Assembly: GCA_049975385.1 (NCBI GenBank)
Contig: JBNGDO010000087.1
Location: forward strand, 1-20,834
Reading direction: 5' to 3'
DNA length: 20,834 nucleotides
Source of the DNA: DSWT01 sp049975385
Lineage (GTDB): Bacteria; Chloroflexota; Anaerolineae; B4-G1; SLSP01
The notes below the pieces were generated by a model. The model was not told the origin of the DNA. It saw only the letters and a program-made list of their open reading frames with translations, and searched no databases. The position numbers and the translations under genes are program-made. This document shows positions 6,745 through 14,765 of the stretch, piece after piece; position 1 is the first letter of the stretch; each line of letters opens with the position of its first letter.

Positions 6745-8568
6745 TCACACGATCAGTACTTCCGAAGCTGTCCCTACCCGCCCCCAATAATCCACGGCAC
6801 GGACGCGGTAGCAGCCGTACACACTTTCCGCGACGTGCAAGAAAGCGGCGTCGAGTTGATCCGGCTCGTTGATCCGTGTGAACGGACCTTCAGGGGTGGG
6901 GGCGTGCAATACTTTGTAGGTGCGCACTGTGCGGGAATCCAGGGCATTCCAGATAAGGAGGATTTCCTCTTCGCCGGTCATCCCTTCGTAGCGTTCGGCG
7001 TGCAAGCCCGTAACTTTGCCGGGAGGATCGACGGGTCTGGCGCTGAGCAACACCAGGCTCACACCGGGAAGCGGCAGGTCGAACGCAAGCGTGAGTGCGC
7101 CATCCTCGGCGGAAACCTCGCGTGGTTCTTTCAACAAGGCGATTTCCTGCGCGGCGCGCATCTTCGCGTACTGCTCTGGTGTAGGAAAGGTCGGCGCGCC
7201 GTAGCTCTCCCACACGCTGAACGGGTCGCCGTGCGCTTCGTCGATCCGGTAATGCGCCAGCATCGCCGTGTCGAAGGGTAGCCCTGTCAGCCGCAGCGTG
7301 ACCGGCGTGACGCTGGAGGCTGGGATTTTGTCGTGGCTGTTGTAAATGAGGACGGCAATCTGGTCATCACCATGCCGTGTGGCGATGACGCCGACATCTT
7401 CTGCAACATCGCCCACGCCCTCGACCGCCAGGCGCGTCTCGCCGAGCAGCGACAACAGCGTCATCACCGTAAAGACGGGCTTCTTGATTAGCTCGAATTT
7501 GCGCCTGCGCGCGTCCTCCTCGAAGCGAGGCGCGTCGCGCTTGCCATCCGCCTGCCCGTGGTCGATGTGGTCGAATTCGGCGAAGCGCGCGAACAAAGTG
7601 CGATGCCCCCACGTTCCCAAGAAGCCGTTGTCGTTGCTCAGCAGGCCGTAGTGAACGCCCATCTCATCCGCCAACTTGACGAGGTGTTGGTTGATGACCT
7701 TGCAGACGAAGGCGGCGTAGTACGGGCGCGCACGCCAGGTGTGGATGTCGCCCCAGCCCACCTGCGGGTCGCACTCGTCGTTGAAGAAGGGGAGGGCGCT
7801 GAAGCGTGGGTGGTGCTCGCGGATGTAATCCACGATGCGCGCCTCGCGCTCGACGATGCCCATGGAGTTGGGCGTCAGGTCCTCTTTGTGGGAACGCACG
7901 CCTTTTTCGTGAACGGAGATGAAATCCAGCCGCACGCCGGTTTCGCCGGTAAAGTCGTTAATGCCGGTGACGCAGTGCGCGAGGAACGCCGTCAGCATCT
8001 CCGACAGGTTACGGCACGTCCCCGGCCCGCCGATCGTGAGCGCGGGATCGGCTTCGCGTAGGCCTTGGACGCAGGCGTCGTAGTAGATGCAGAATGCCTC
8101 GATGCTCTGCCGCCAGAAATGGACATCCGGCTCGTTCCACGTCTCGAAGAGCCACCCGCGCACTTCGTCCTGCCCACAGCGATCGATGAGGTGCAGCGCC
8201 AGGTCGCGCACCAGGCGCTTCCAGGCGTGTGCTTGCACCGGATCCGTGTAATCGTTGAAGTAACCGCCGACGTTACCCATCAGCTCGAAAATGGGCTTGA
8301 GGCCGTTGCGCACGAGCACATCCAGTGCGGCATCCAGTCGCGACCAATCGTAGACCGGCGCATCCGTCCCCAGACCTTCCGCCAGCACCAATTCCAACAG
8401 ATAGTGGATGCGCACGTAAGTAATTCCGCCGCGCGGAATCGCGCCCACGTAAGCCATCGCTTGCTGCATATCCGCGTCGAGCAGCAAATTCGCCGGTGTG
8501 AAGCCGGTGCTGCGCCAGAAATGGTTCAGCGGGTCACGTGATTGCGTACAGTCGATTGTGATTTCCAT
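6745..8568 (-). CDS. GH39 alpha-L-iduronidase-like glycoside hydrolase, three domains
   Basis: 607 residues. A TIM barrel carries the acid/base Glu in FETWNEPD (E146) and the nucleophile Glu in FFNDECDPQVGW (E265), as in GH39. Several stretches resemble human alpha-L-iduronidase as I remember it: YYDAC..GLR..PAL..GGPG, FTGE.GVRLD.IS.H.KG.RS, LLSNDN.FL, FPT.EQ...MRAA and, near the end, PPG.VT.L and YRVRA.DYW. A beta-sandwich and a fibronectin-III-like C-terminal domain (about 515-607) follow the barrel, the same order as in the lysosomal enzyme and longer than typical GH39 beta-xylosidases (about 500). The likely reaction is removal of terminal alpha-L-iduronosyl or a similar uronosyl/xylosyl residue. 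No signal peptide, so cytosolic. Ribosome site AAGGAACACC precedes the ATG. Beta-xylosidase activity is the main alternative. Confidence 0.88.
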   Translation of the reverse strand: MEITIDCTQSRDPLNHFWRSTGFTPANLLLDADMQQAMAYVGAIPRGGITYVRIHYLLELVLAEGLGTDAPVYDWSRLDAALDVLVRNGLKPIFELMGNVGGYFNDYTDPVQAHAWKRLVRDLALHLIDRCGQDEVRGWLFETWNEPDVHFWRQSIEAFCIYYDACVQGLREADPALTIGGPGTCRNLSEMLTAFLAHCVTGINDFTGETGVRLDFISVHEKGVRSHKEDLTPNSMGIVEREARIVDYIREHHPRFSALPFFNDECDPQVGWGDIHTWRARPYYAAFVCKVINQHLVKLADEMGVHYGLLSNDNGFLGTWGHRTLFARFAEFDHIDHGQADGKRDAPRFEEDARRRKFELIKKPVFTVMTLLSLLGETRLAVEGVGDVAEDVGVIATRHGDDQIAVLIYNSHDKIPASSVTPVTLRLTGLPFDTAMLAHYRIDEAHGDPFSVWESYGAPTFPTPEQYAKMRAAQEIALLKEPREVSAEDGALTLAFDLPLPGVSLVLLSARPVDPPGKVTGLHAERYEGMTGEEEILLIWNALDSRTVRTYKVLHAPTPEGPFTRINEPDQLDAAFLHVAESVYGCYRVRAVDYWGRVGTASEVLIV

Positions 8569-8585
8569 GGTGTTCCTTGCTGAGT

Positions 8586-8615
8586 GGTTATGGGTTGTGA
8601 GTTGTGGGTTATGGG
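8586..8615. repeat. Short low-complexity direct repeat between two genes
   Basis: GGTTATGGG occurs at 8586-8594 and 8607-8615 around a GTTGTGAGTTGTG core, filling most of the 49-base gap between the alpha/beta hydrolase and GH39 genes. It resembles dispersed intergenic repeat debris; no function is evident. Confidence 0.45.
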
Positions 8616-8617
8616 CG

Positions 8618-9499
8618 TTAAGCGAAAAATGTAGCTAGCAGCGGATTGACAATATCCGGTTTCTCGTAGTGCACGGCGTGTCCCGCGTTGTCGATGGGGT
8701 GGAATTCGGTGCGGGGGATCGCGGCGCGGACCTTTTCGTTGAGGACGAAGGGTACGGTTTGGTCATCGCGTCCCCAGATGAGCAGCACGGGGCAGGCTTG
8801 TTTCCCTACCACCTGGTAGGCGTCCGCCATCGTACCGATCGGGCCGTGCTGGAGTGTGGAGAGCAGCGCGCGCTTGAATCCCTGGTATTGCATCTGCACA
8901 CGATACTGGGCTTCGAGTTCCTGCACTTTTTCGGGCGCGCGGAAATCCTTCGCCAGCCCGCCAACGATGAGCTTTTCACCGAACAAGTCGAAGAGCCACT
9001 CGCCCAATCCCGGCGGACGCAGCATCCAGAAAGTGCGCGATGCTGGTGTCGGGAAGCCCGCCGGGGCCAGCAACGCCAGTTTGCGCACGCGCTCAGGATG
9101 CTGCGCGGTGAATCCAACCGCAATCGCCCCGCCCATCGACAAGCCTACGAGGTTGACGGGAGCCGTGAACCCGAGCGCGTCCAGCAATTCGCCCAACTGG
9201 CGGTCGAACAGGGCCTGGTTGTAGGTCAAGTCCGGCCGGTCGGAGTAGCCGCGTCCGAATAAATCATACCGCAGTACGCGAAAACCGGCGTCCGCCAACC
9301 CGGCGAACGTTGGATCCCAGAGGAAGAGTGGCACGGAGAAGCCGTGAATGAGCACGACGGTGGTTTTATCCGACGGTCCGGCAAGCTCGTAATGGGTGAA
9401 GCCATCCGTGAGTTGGATAAACTGTCCGGGTGCTGAAGCGCGTGCATCTCCATCTAAAACCTGTGTCTCCCCGCGAAAACGATAGTTTTGGATTGGCAT
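8618..9499 (-). CDS. Alpha/beta-hydrolase fold enzyme
   Basis: 293 residues, normal for single-domain serine hydrolases. The oxyanion motif is IHGFSVP (51-57), the nucleophile elbow GLSMGG places S121, the acid is in GRDDQTVP (D245 or D246) and the base is H274 in NAGHAVHYEKPD, so the triad is complete. There is no signal peptide. The helical cap (about 150-225) is the part that sets specificity; esterase, haloperoxidase-like, lactonase and C-C hydrolase relatives all share these motifs, so the substrate is open. A GAGGT ribosome site precedes the ATG. It lies 39 bases after the stop of the giant regulator gene and may be read through from it, and 49 bases before the GH39 gene. Confidence 0.92.
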   Translation of the reverse strand: MPIQNYRFRGETQVLDGDARASAPGQFIQLTDGFTHYELAGPSDKTTVVLIHGFSVPLFLWDPTFAGLADAGFRVLRYDLFGRGYSDRPDLTYNQALFDRQLGELLDALGFTAPVNLVGLSMGGAIAVGFTAQHPERVRKLALLAPAGFPTPASRTFWMLRPPGLGEWLFDLFGEKLIVGGLAKDFRAPEKVQELEAQYRVQMQYQGFKRALLSTLQHGPIGTMADAYQVVGKQACPVLLIWGRDDQTVPFVLNEKVRAAIPRTEFHPIDNAGHAVHYEKPDIVNPLLATFFA

Positions 9500-9538
9500 T
9501 GCTGACCTCGAAGGTACAGATAGCGTATCGGATTTCGG

Positions 9539-12500
9539 TTATGCGTCCTTTTGTGTGGAATGTTTTGCCTGTCGCGTGCGTTCCCACTCGGCGATGAGCT
9601 CCCGGTGGGCGGGCACGTTCTCCATGAACATGCGGCGATGCTCCGGGTCTTGGAGCTTGGCTGCTGTCGCTTGCACGAGATTATAGGCCCGCTCCAGCAC
9701 CTCCGGGGCGCGCGGGTCTTGCAGGGCCTGCAGCAGGCGATAGCACGTCCAGCAGGTCTCAAAGCGTTCAAAAGCGACATCGCGCAATGCCGGATGCGCG
9801 TCCCAGTAGCGCAGGATCTCCTCGACTTGGGGCAGGGCCTCTTGTAACGTTCCTGTTCCTCCCTTGAGCAGGGCGATACGGATCAGACCAGCACGGAGCC
9901 ATAATCTAAATTGCTCCCCCCACAGCCCCCACAGCGCTGAACCCTCCAAGGCGCGCCGGTAGGCAGTAGTAGCCTCATCCAACTGTCCAAGTCCTGTCAG
10001 CGCGTGTCCCACTATCATCCAGGTCCATGTCTGATACACTTTCTCACCCATTGCTTGGCCGATACACAGCATCTCCTCGCCGCATGCCTGCGCTCGCGCG
10101 TCATCTCCCTGATAGTGTGCATACAAACCCACAAAAAATAGAGAGAATGTCCACATCGGAGTGGGTGTTTCATGGACATCGTGCAGTATGCGCTCATAGT
10201 AAGCCACGGCCTCCGCATACTGGCCCAGATCTCCAAAGACCCGATTTGCGCTCAGTAGCGCGTAACCTTCCAGTTCTAGAGATTGGATCTCATAGGCAAA
10301 CATTAGTGTTTGCTGGGCATAATGTAGCGCAGTGACATACGCGCCCTGGTGGTAGTGGATTTCAGCCAAATGCCGAATTCCGTGTCCCTCATCATAGCGG
10401 TTGCCGACCTCATGACACAGGCGGATGCCCGATTCCGCGTAGCGTTGGGCCTCCATATCTTCACCGACCTCAGTCAGGATAAGGGCTTGGACATTGCAAA
10501 TTATCCCCTCCAATCTGCGATTTTCGATCTCGCGGCTGAGCTGCAAGCCACGTTCTAGACAGCGGAGGGCCTGCTCAGGGGCTTCATGCACCCAGAGCGT
10601 AAGTCCCAATTCGCGTAGGCTTTCCGCTTCGATCGCCTTGAGCCCCGCCGCGCGGGCCAACTGGACGGCCTTTTCCAGTTGTTCTAGCGCTGCCGTTGTC
10701 GGATAGCCCAAGAGGCGGCCTGATTCCAGGTAGCTCCGCGCTCTATCCTCCACATCTGGGAGCCTCTCAATCATTGGTAGAATCTCCTGCAGCAAGGCAT
10801 CGCACAGCGAACCGGCTCCGGTTCGCGCGGCATAGTGCGCGCGGCGCAAGGTCACGATGACCTGGGCACTCTCGTCATCCAGCGCCGCGACCACGTCTTG
10901 CAGAGCGTGCAGGTCTTGCTGCTGTGCGTCCCGCGCGCCTTGTAGATTGTGGATTTCCTCGCGTGCCAGCAGGAGCGCCAAGCGCTCCTCCAGGCGGTCT
11001 TCTGGTAACAAGTCCAATGCGCGGCTGAAGTAGGCGACCGCTTCGGCGTTGGCGTAGCGCGCCGCCGCCTGCTCCCCGGCTTGCCGCAGGTAGGGGATCG
11101 CCCGTTCGGCATCTCCGGCTTGCTCCCAATGGTGGGCTAACAAGCCCAACTGATCCTCAATCCGCTCGGGATACAGCCGCTCCAGTGTCTCGGCCACCTG
11201 CCGGTGGATGGTGCGCCGCTCGCGCTTGAGCAACCCGCTGTAGGCTGCTTCTTGAGTCAGAACGTGCTTGAAGATATATTCGCGTTCCGGCAACCGTGCC
11301 CGTTCGCGGATCAACTGCGCGCGTTGCAGCGCGACAAGCTGAGATTCGAGAGGGTGTTCCCCCACCTCTAACCCCTTCTCCGTCTGAGAAGGGGCGTCCT
11401 CCCCCGTAGGGAGAGGAGAACTCGTTGTAATCGCCTCAAGCACGCGGTAGGAGAAGGTGCGGCCGATGACGGCGGCGCGTTGCAGCACGCGTTTGGCCGG
11501 TGGCGGCAGCCGGTCGATGCGCGCGCTCAGCACCCCGTGCAGCGTGTCGGGGATGGCGAGGGTGTCGACCGCGCGCGTGGCGGTCCAACGGTCTGTCGTG
11601 TCATCGTACGCCAGGGCGTCGTCCTCAATGAGTGCGCGCAAGATTTCTTCCAGGAAGAACGGATTACCCTCCGCGCGTTCGAGGATGCGGTCGCGCAGCT
11701 CCGGTGGTAGGTCTTCGATGTGGAGTAGGTTGCCCACCAGGGTGCTGCTGTGATCGGCGGATAGCGGCTCCAGCCACAGGTCGGTGTGGCGATGATGGTA
11801 GCTGCGGGCGGCAAGCTCTTTGATGTGCCAGCACGCGTGTTCCATTGTTGGGCGCATCACGCACAGCAGCAGCAGGGGCACGCGGTCGGTCAGGGGCAGC
11901 AGGCGTTCCAGCAGCGCCAGCGAGGTAGGGTCGGCCCAGTGTAAATCCTCGCACACGAGGACCAAGGGCTGCCGTTGGGCCGCGCTCTCGATCAGCGTCT
12001 CTATCGCGCGGAAAGTCAACACCTGCAAGCCTCCCGCATCAACGCCGCGCAGCCGGGCGGTCGTTTCGGCATCCGGCGGCAGCGACAGCAGCCGCACCAG
12101 GAACGGGTACACTTCGCCAACGGCATCTGAGCATACGCGGGCCACTCGCGCGCGCAACGTGGCGCGCACGGTAACCGGGTCCGCGTCCGGTGCTGCGTCT
12201 AGCCAGGTACGCAGCATATCGAGCCACACCTGGTAGGCGACGTTGGTGGCGTAGGACAGACAGCGACCCTCCACCCATTGAAGATTTGGAGATTGAAGAT
12301 TTGTGAATTTATGCAGTTCGGCGACGAGGCGTGACTTGCCGATGCCCGCTTCGCCCACCACGGTGACGATGCCACCCAGGCCTGACCGCACGCGTTCGAC
12401 GGCTTGTTGCAGAGCATCGAACTCCGTATCGCGGCCCACCAGCGGGGATTCCAATCCTTCGATGCCGCGCCCCTTCGTTGGCAAGTCTTTGTGGGCCAGG

Positions 12501-14076
12501 GCACGGAACAAGGCCAACGGCTCGCGCACGCCCTGCACCTGGAGCCGGCCCAGCGCTTGCCAGTCAAACAGTGCTGCGACCCGGCGGTAGGTGGGTTCTG
12601 CAACCAGGACTGTGCTGGGGTCGGTTGCTTCTGCCAATCGTGCGGCCAACGTGAGAGGCAATCCTCGTACTGTGCCTTCGTGGGATGCTCCCCTCTCGTC
12701 AGCCGGGAGGGCCACTACCTCCCCGGTGTCGATGCCGATTTGCAGGGCCAGCGTTTCGGGCAAGTCATCGATCTGGCGCAGCGCGTCGTGCATCGCCAGG
12801 GCCGCCAGCACGGTGCGCTCCGGGTCGTCCTCGTGGGCGGTAGGTATGCCAAACAGTGCTACCAGCGCTCCCTGACGGTACTGATCAACCTCACCGCCGT
12901 AACATTGGACCTCGTCGCTCAGGTTCTGGAAGATGTGATCCATCAACTCCATCCAGGCTTCGACGTCCCATTGTTCGGCCAGCGCGGCTGCGCCTTTGAT
13001 CCTGGCGACAAGGACGGTGACCATCCGGCGTTCCCCTTCAGAGGGGGAGGGTATATCGGCCACTGGCGGTTGGGCTACCGGAGGCGGCACTTCCGCTGGC
13101 TGTTCAGGAACGCCGGGCACGACGCTNNNNNNNNNNNNNNNNNNNNNNNNNNNNNNNNNNNNNNNNNNNNNNNNNNNNNNNNNNNNNNNNNNNNNNNNNN
13201 NNNNNNNNNNNNNNNNNNNNNNNNNNGGGCTACCGGAGGCGGCACTTCCGCTGGCTGTTCAGGAACGCCGGGCACGACGCTGATTGTCGTGGTATCCGCT
13301 TCTGCGCGGGGCTTGATCTGCCGGGCGCGAATGGCTTCGTACAGCTCAGTCGTTTCCGCCGAAGGCGAGGCGCCCAGCGCTTCTTCCAAAACCTTCACAC
13401 ACTCCTGGTATTGACGCAGTGCTAAGTTCTGTTGCCCATCCCAGGCATAGAGCTGCATCAACTGCCGGTGGGCAGCTTCCTGCAATGGGGCCAGCGCCAA
13501 CCAGCGTCGCGCGTAGGTGATAGCTTGCGGGTATGCTTTCTGCTCAGCGTGCCAGTGTGTCAGGCGCGCTAACGCGTTGTTCAGAGCTTCGCGCAGGTTC
13601 TCGGCCTGGAAGAACTGCCAATCGTCGAATTCGGCGCTATCCTCCAGCGTGAAGCCTGCCATAAAGCCGTCTGTGCAGGTATCAACGACCTCAGTCAACA
13701 GGGGCACGCACGCGGCGCAAACTTCGTTCTCGGCGTGGCCGTGCGTCTGGCACGCCGCCAGAAGATCCTGGACGTGTGCTACATCCAGCCAGAAAGCATC
13801 GTCCCGCCGGAGTTCGATACTCTCGCGATCTGCAACCAGCCACTCGGTGACAGGAGTCTGGTTGAGCTGCCAGAGGGCATTGCGCAGGTAGGCGTAGGCG
13901 CGTTTGGGGGCGGCGTCCGGCCAGAGCAGCGTCGCCAGACGTTCGCGGCGGTGCGTGCCGGGATTGAGGGCCAGGTAAGCCAGCAGCGCCAGGGCTTTGT
14001 GATGCGGAAGCTTGACCTCTTCGCCTTCACACTCGATCTGTGGTGTACCCAGCAGAAATACGCGGAGTTGCAGCAT
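9539..14076 (-). CDS. Giant SARP-type (BTAD) STAND regulator with degenerate cyclase domain, interrupted by false assembly gap
   Basis: Two open frames either side of the N-run join in one frame when the 100 N and one 55-bp copy are removed, giving 1460 residues. Order: OmpR-type winged helix (about 1-95) and BTAD helices (96-250) as in SARP/AfsR activators; a Pro-rich linker; a class III cyclase-like domain (about 298-478); a STAND/AAA ATPase with P-loop GEAGIGKS (523-530) and Walker B LVLVCEDLHWAD (653-664); then TPR-like helical repeats to the end. In the cyclase domain both metal Asp positions are changed (VARIKG, R307; YRQGALVALFG, G351) and the usual Asn is Thr (T424), so catalysis is probably lost. 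The ATG has an AAGGA site. The regulator is divergent from the small genes whose promoters carry SARP-like repeats and probably controls them and itself. Confidence 0.9.
11345..11425. repeat. Repeat-derived hairpin insertion inside the regulator gene
   Basis: CCCCTTCTC and GAGAAGGGG pair perfectly around 5 bases (11372-11394), next to a second fold-back TCCTCCCCC/GGGAGAGGA (about 11398-11418). The stretch encodes an in-frame, Pro/Glu/Gly-rich loop (SPLPTGEDAPSQTEKG) absent from the expected helical context of the ATPase region. A shorter relative, PSPSEGER, lies just before the cyclase-like domain (about 13021-13055). Confidence 0.6.
13072..13126. repeat. Left copy of 55-bp overlap flanking the N gap
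   Basis: These 55 bases are identical to 13227-13281 on the other side of the N-run. Both encode the same Pro-rich linker of the regulator. The identity is best explained by two contigs ending in the same sequence, not by a biological duplication. Confidence 0.9.
13127..13226. other. Assembly gap of exactly 100 N, probably false
   Basis: A run of exactly 100 N is a scaffolder default. The flanks repeat 55 identical bases, and deleting 155 bases (100 N plus one copy) keeps the regulator in frame, since the two coding phases then coincide. The gap very probably hides no sequence. Confidence 0.9.
13227..13281. repeat. Right copy of 55-bp overlap flanking the N gap
   Basis: Perfect copy of 13072-13126. 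See the gap entry; its length would fit a de Bruijn assembly with a word size near 55, which is inference. Confidence 0.9.
13971..14019. repeat. Source segment of the regulator fragment copied downstream
   Basis: This 49-bp part of the regulator's 5' coding region (residues about 20-35) recurs at 14431-14479 with two mismatches, in the same orientation. It marks the left limit of what can still be seen of the 323-bp tandem duplication. Confidence 0.85.
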
Positions 14077-14124
14077 GACATCCTTCCTGACTTACTTTGA
14101 AAAAGACGTAATGGGCCTACTCAC

Positions 14125-14130
14125 ATTGTA
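14125..14130 (-). promoter_or_regulatory. Candidate -10 box of the SARP-type regulator gene
   Basis: TACAAT on the minus strand lies about 50 bases before the regulator ATG. With a standard spacer the -35 region falls at about 14148-14153, on top of the first GACGC repeat of the operator array, which would allow autoregulation. No good -35 hexamer is present, as expected of an activator- or repressor-dependent promoter. Confidence 0.4.
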
Positions 14131-14146
14131 CACTGATTTGTCGAAA

Positions 14147-14210
14147 GACGCGAAAAAGACGCTGGACAGACGCTAGGTTTGACGCGGCGAAGACGGCCTG
14201 CCGCTATAGT
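14147..14210 (+). promoter_or_regulatory. SARP-like operator array and promoter of small gene 1
   Basis: Five GACG repeats start at 14147, 14158, 14169, 14181 and 14192, that is with spacings of 11, 11, 12 and 11 bp, on one face of the helix. The last ends exactly 8 bp before the -10 box TATAGT (14205-14210). A TTGACG -35-like box (14179-14184) overlaps the fourth repeat at an over-long 20-bp spacing, typical of activator-dependent promoters. In Streptomyces, SARP activators bind heptamer repeats with 11-bp periodicity whose last copy is 8 bp from the -10. A BTAD regulator gene lies immediately divergent. Confidence 0.75.
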
Positions 14211-14244
14211 AGAGGCATAACAACAACACGAAAGGAGAGGAACG

Positions 14245-14475
14245 ATGATTACCTTAGGCGATATCACTTTAGCACAACAATGGAGTAAGTTGCGGTTGGA
14301 GGAGATCGAGCGTGCGAATTGGAGACCGATCGCACTTTTCGGCGGCGGATCTGCCCCTCTGGCAAAGGTGGTGAGTCGTGTTCTTACCACAAAGTCCTTT
14401 CAGAAAAAGCCGAAACGCTTGGTCGGTGCACCAGGTAAGCCAACAGTGCCAGGGCTTTGTGATGCGGAAGCTTGA
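14245..14475 (+). CDS. Small unrecognised protein, copy 1, with read-through tail
   Basis: 76 residues, basic, no signal peptide or membrane helix. I do not recognise a family. It is paralogous to the downstream 63-residue protein: shared features are MxTL, AQQxW, a GG pair near the middle and LAKxVxxxxxxKSxxKxPxRL near the end. A strong AAAGGAGAGG ribosome site is identical to that of copy 2. After the RL of the shared core a small indel shifts the frame past the position where copy 2 stops, and the last 15 or so residues are translated from a 49-bp antisense scar of the regulator gene. The ancestral protein was therefore probably about 60 residues. Whether this tailed copy still works is uncertain. 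Confidence 0.65.
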   Translation: MITLGDITLAQQWSKLRLEEIERANWRPIALFGGGSAPLAKVVSRVLTTKSFQKKPKRLVGAPGKPTVPGLCDAEA

Positions 14476-14479
14476 CCTC
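14431..14479. repeat. Scar of the regulator's 5' coding end
   Basis: 47 of 49 bases match 13971-14019 inside the regulator gene. Directly after it, at 14480, the sequence jumps to the operator region (matching 14135 onward), so about 115 bases of regulator start and leader were deleted from this copy. Confidence 0.88.
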
Positions 14480-14491
14480 GATTTGTCGAAA

Positions 14492-14533
14492 GACGCTAGG
14501 TTTGACGCGGCGAAGACGTCCCGTAGCTATAGT
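14492..14533 (+). promoter_or_regulatory. SARP-like operator array and promoter of small gene 2
   Basis: Three GACG repeats start at 14492, 14504 and 14515 and end 8 bp before TATAGT (14528-14533). Compared with copy 1, exactly 22 bp (two repeat units) are missing. The 8-bp spacer differs in several bases between the two copies while its length is kept, which supports a spacing constraint. The 20-bp TTGACG to TATAGT spacing is also the same. Confidence 0.72.
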
Positions 14534-14567
14534 AGAAGCATAACAACGACACGAAAGGAGAGGAACG

Positions 14568-14759
14568 ATGAATACCTTAGAGGCAGTACGAGACGCACAA
14601 CAGATGTGGGAGTGGAAGTTTCAGAACGTGGGACGCGAGCGCATCGTGCTCAACGGCGGACGGCACGGCGTGCTAGCAGCTCTGGCAAAGGCAGTGCGTG
14701 GTATTTTCGCCGTCAAGTCCTCTCGGAAAGCGCCAGTGCGCTTGGCCGAGGTACACTAG
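14568..14759 (+). CDS. Small unrecognised protein, copy 2
   Basis: 63 residues, basic, soluble-looking, no signal peptide and no family I recognise. It starts 323 bases after copy 1 with the same AAAGGAGAGG site and is followed within a few bases by a strong terminator, so it has a complete transcription unit: operator, promoter, gene, terminator. The protein has diverged far more from copy 1 than the promoter has, keeping mainly the AQQ, GG and LAK...KS..K.P.RL positions. Being next to, and apparently controlled by, a SARP-type regulator, it could be an effector, a small DNA- or RNA-binding protein, or a peptide sensed by the regulator's helical repeats. None of these is shown. Confidence 0.72.
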   Translation: MNTLEAVRDAQQMWEWKFQNVGRERIVLNGGRHGVLAALAKAVRGIFAVKSSRKAPVRLAEVH

Positions 14760-14765
14760 GATCCG

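Noticed and set aside
13072..13281. A genuine 55-bp biological direct repeat in the regulator
   Set aside because: Perfect identity, a default gap size and the in-frame join on collapse all fit an assembly overlap better.
12404..13414. Open frames on either strand that run across the N gap
   Set aside because: They exist only because N is read as an unknown residue; the two sides repeat the same 55 bp, so the joined translations are artefacts.
14121..14390. Minus-strand open frame of 89 residues across the operator and small gene 1
   Set aside because: It covers the promoter and operator repeats and has no start site or protein-like pattern; the plus-strand frame has a strong ribosome site and a paralogue.
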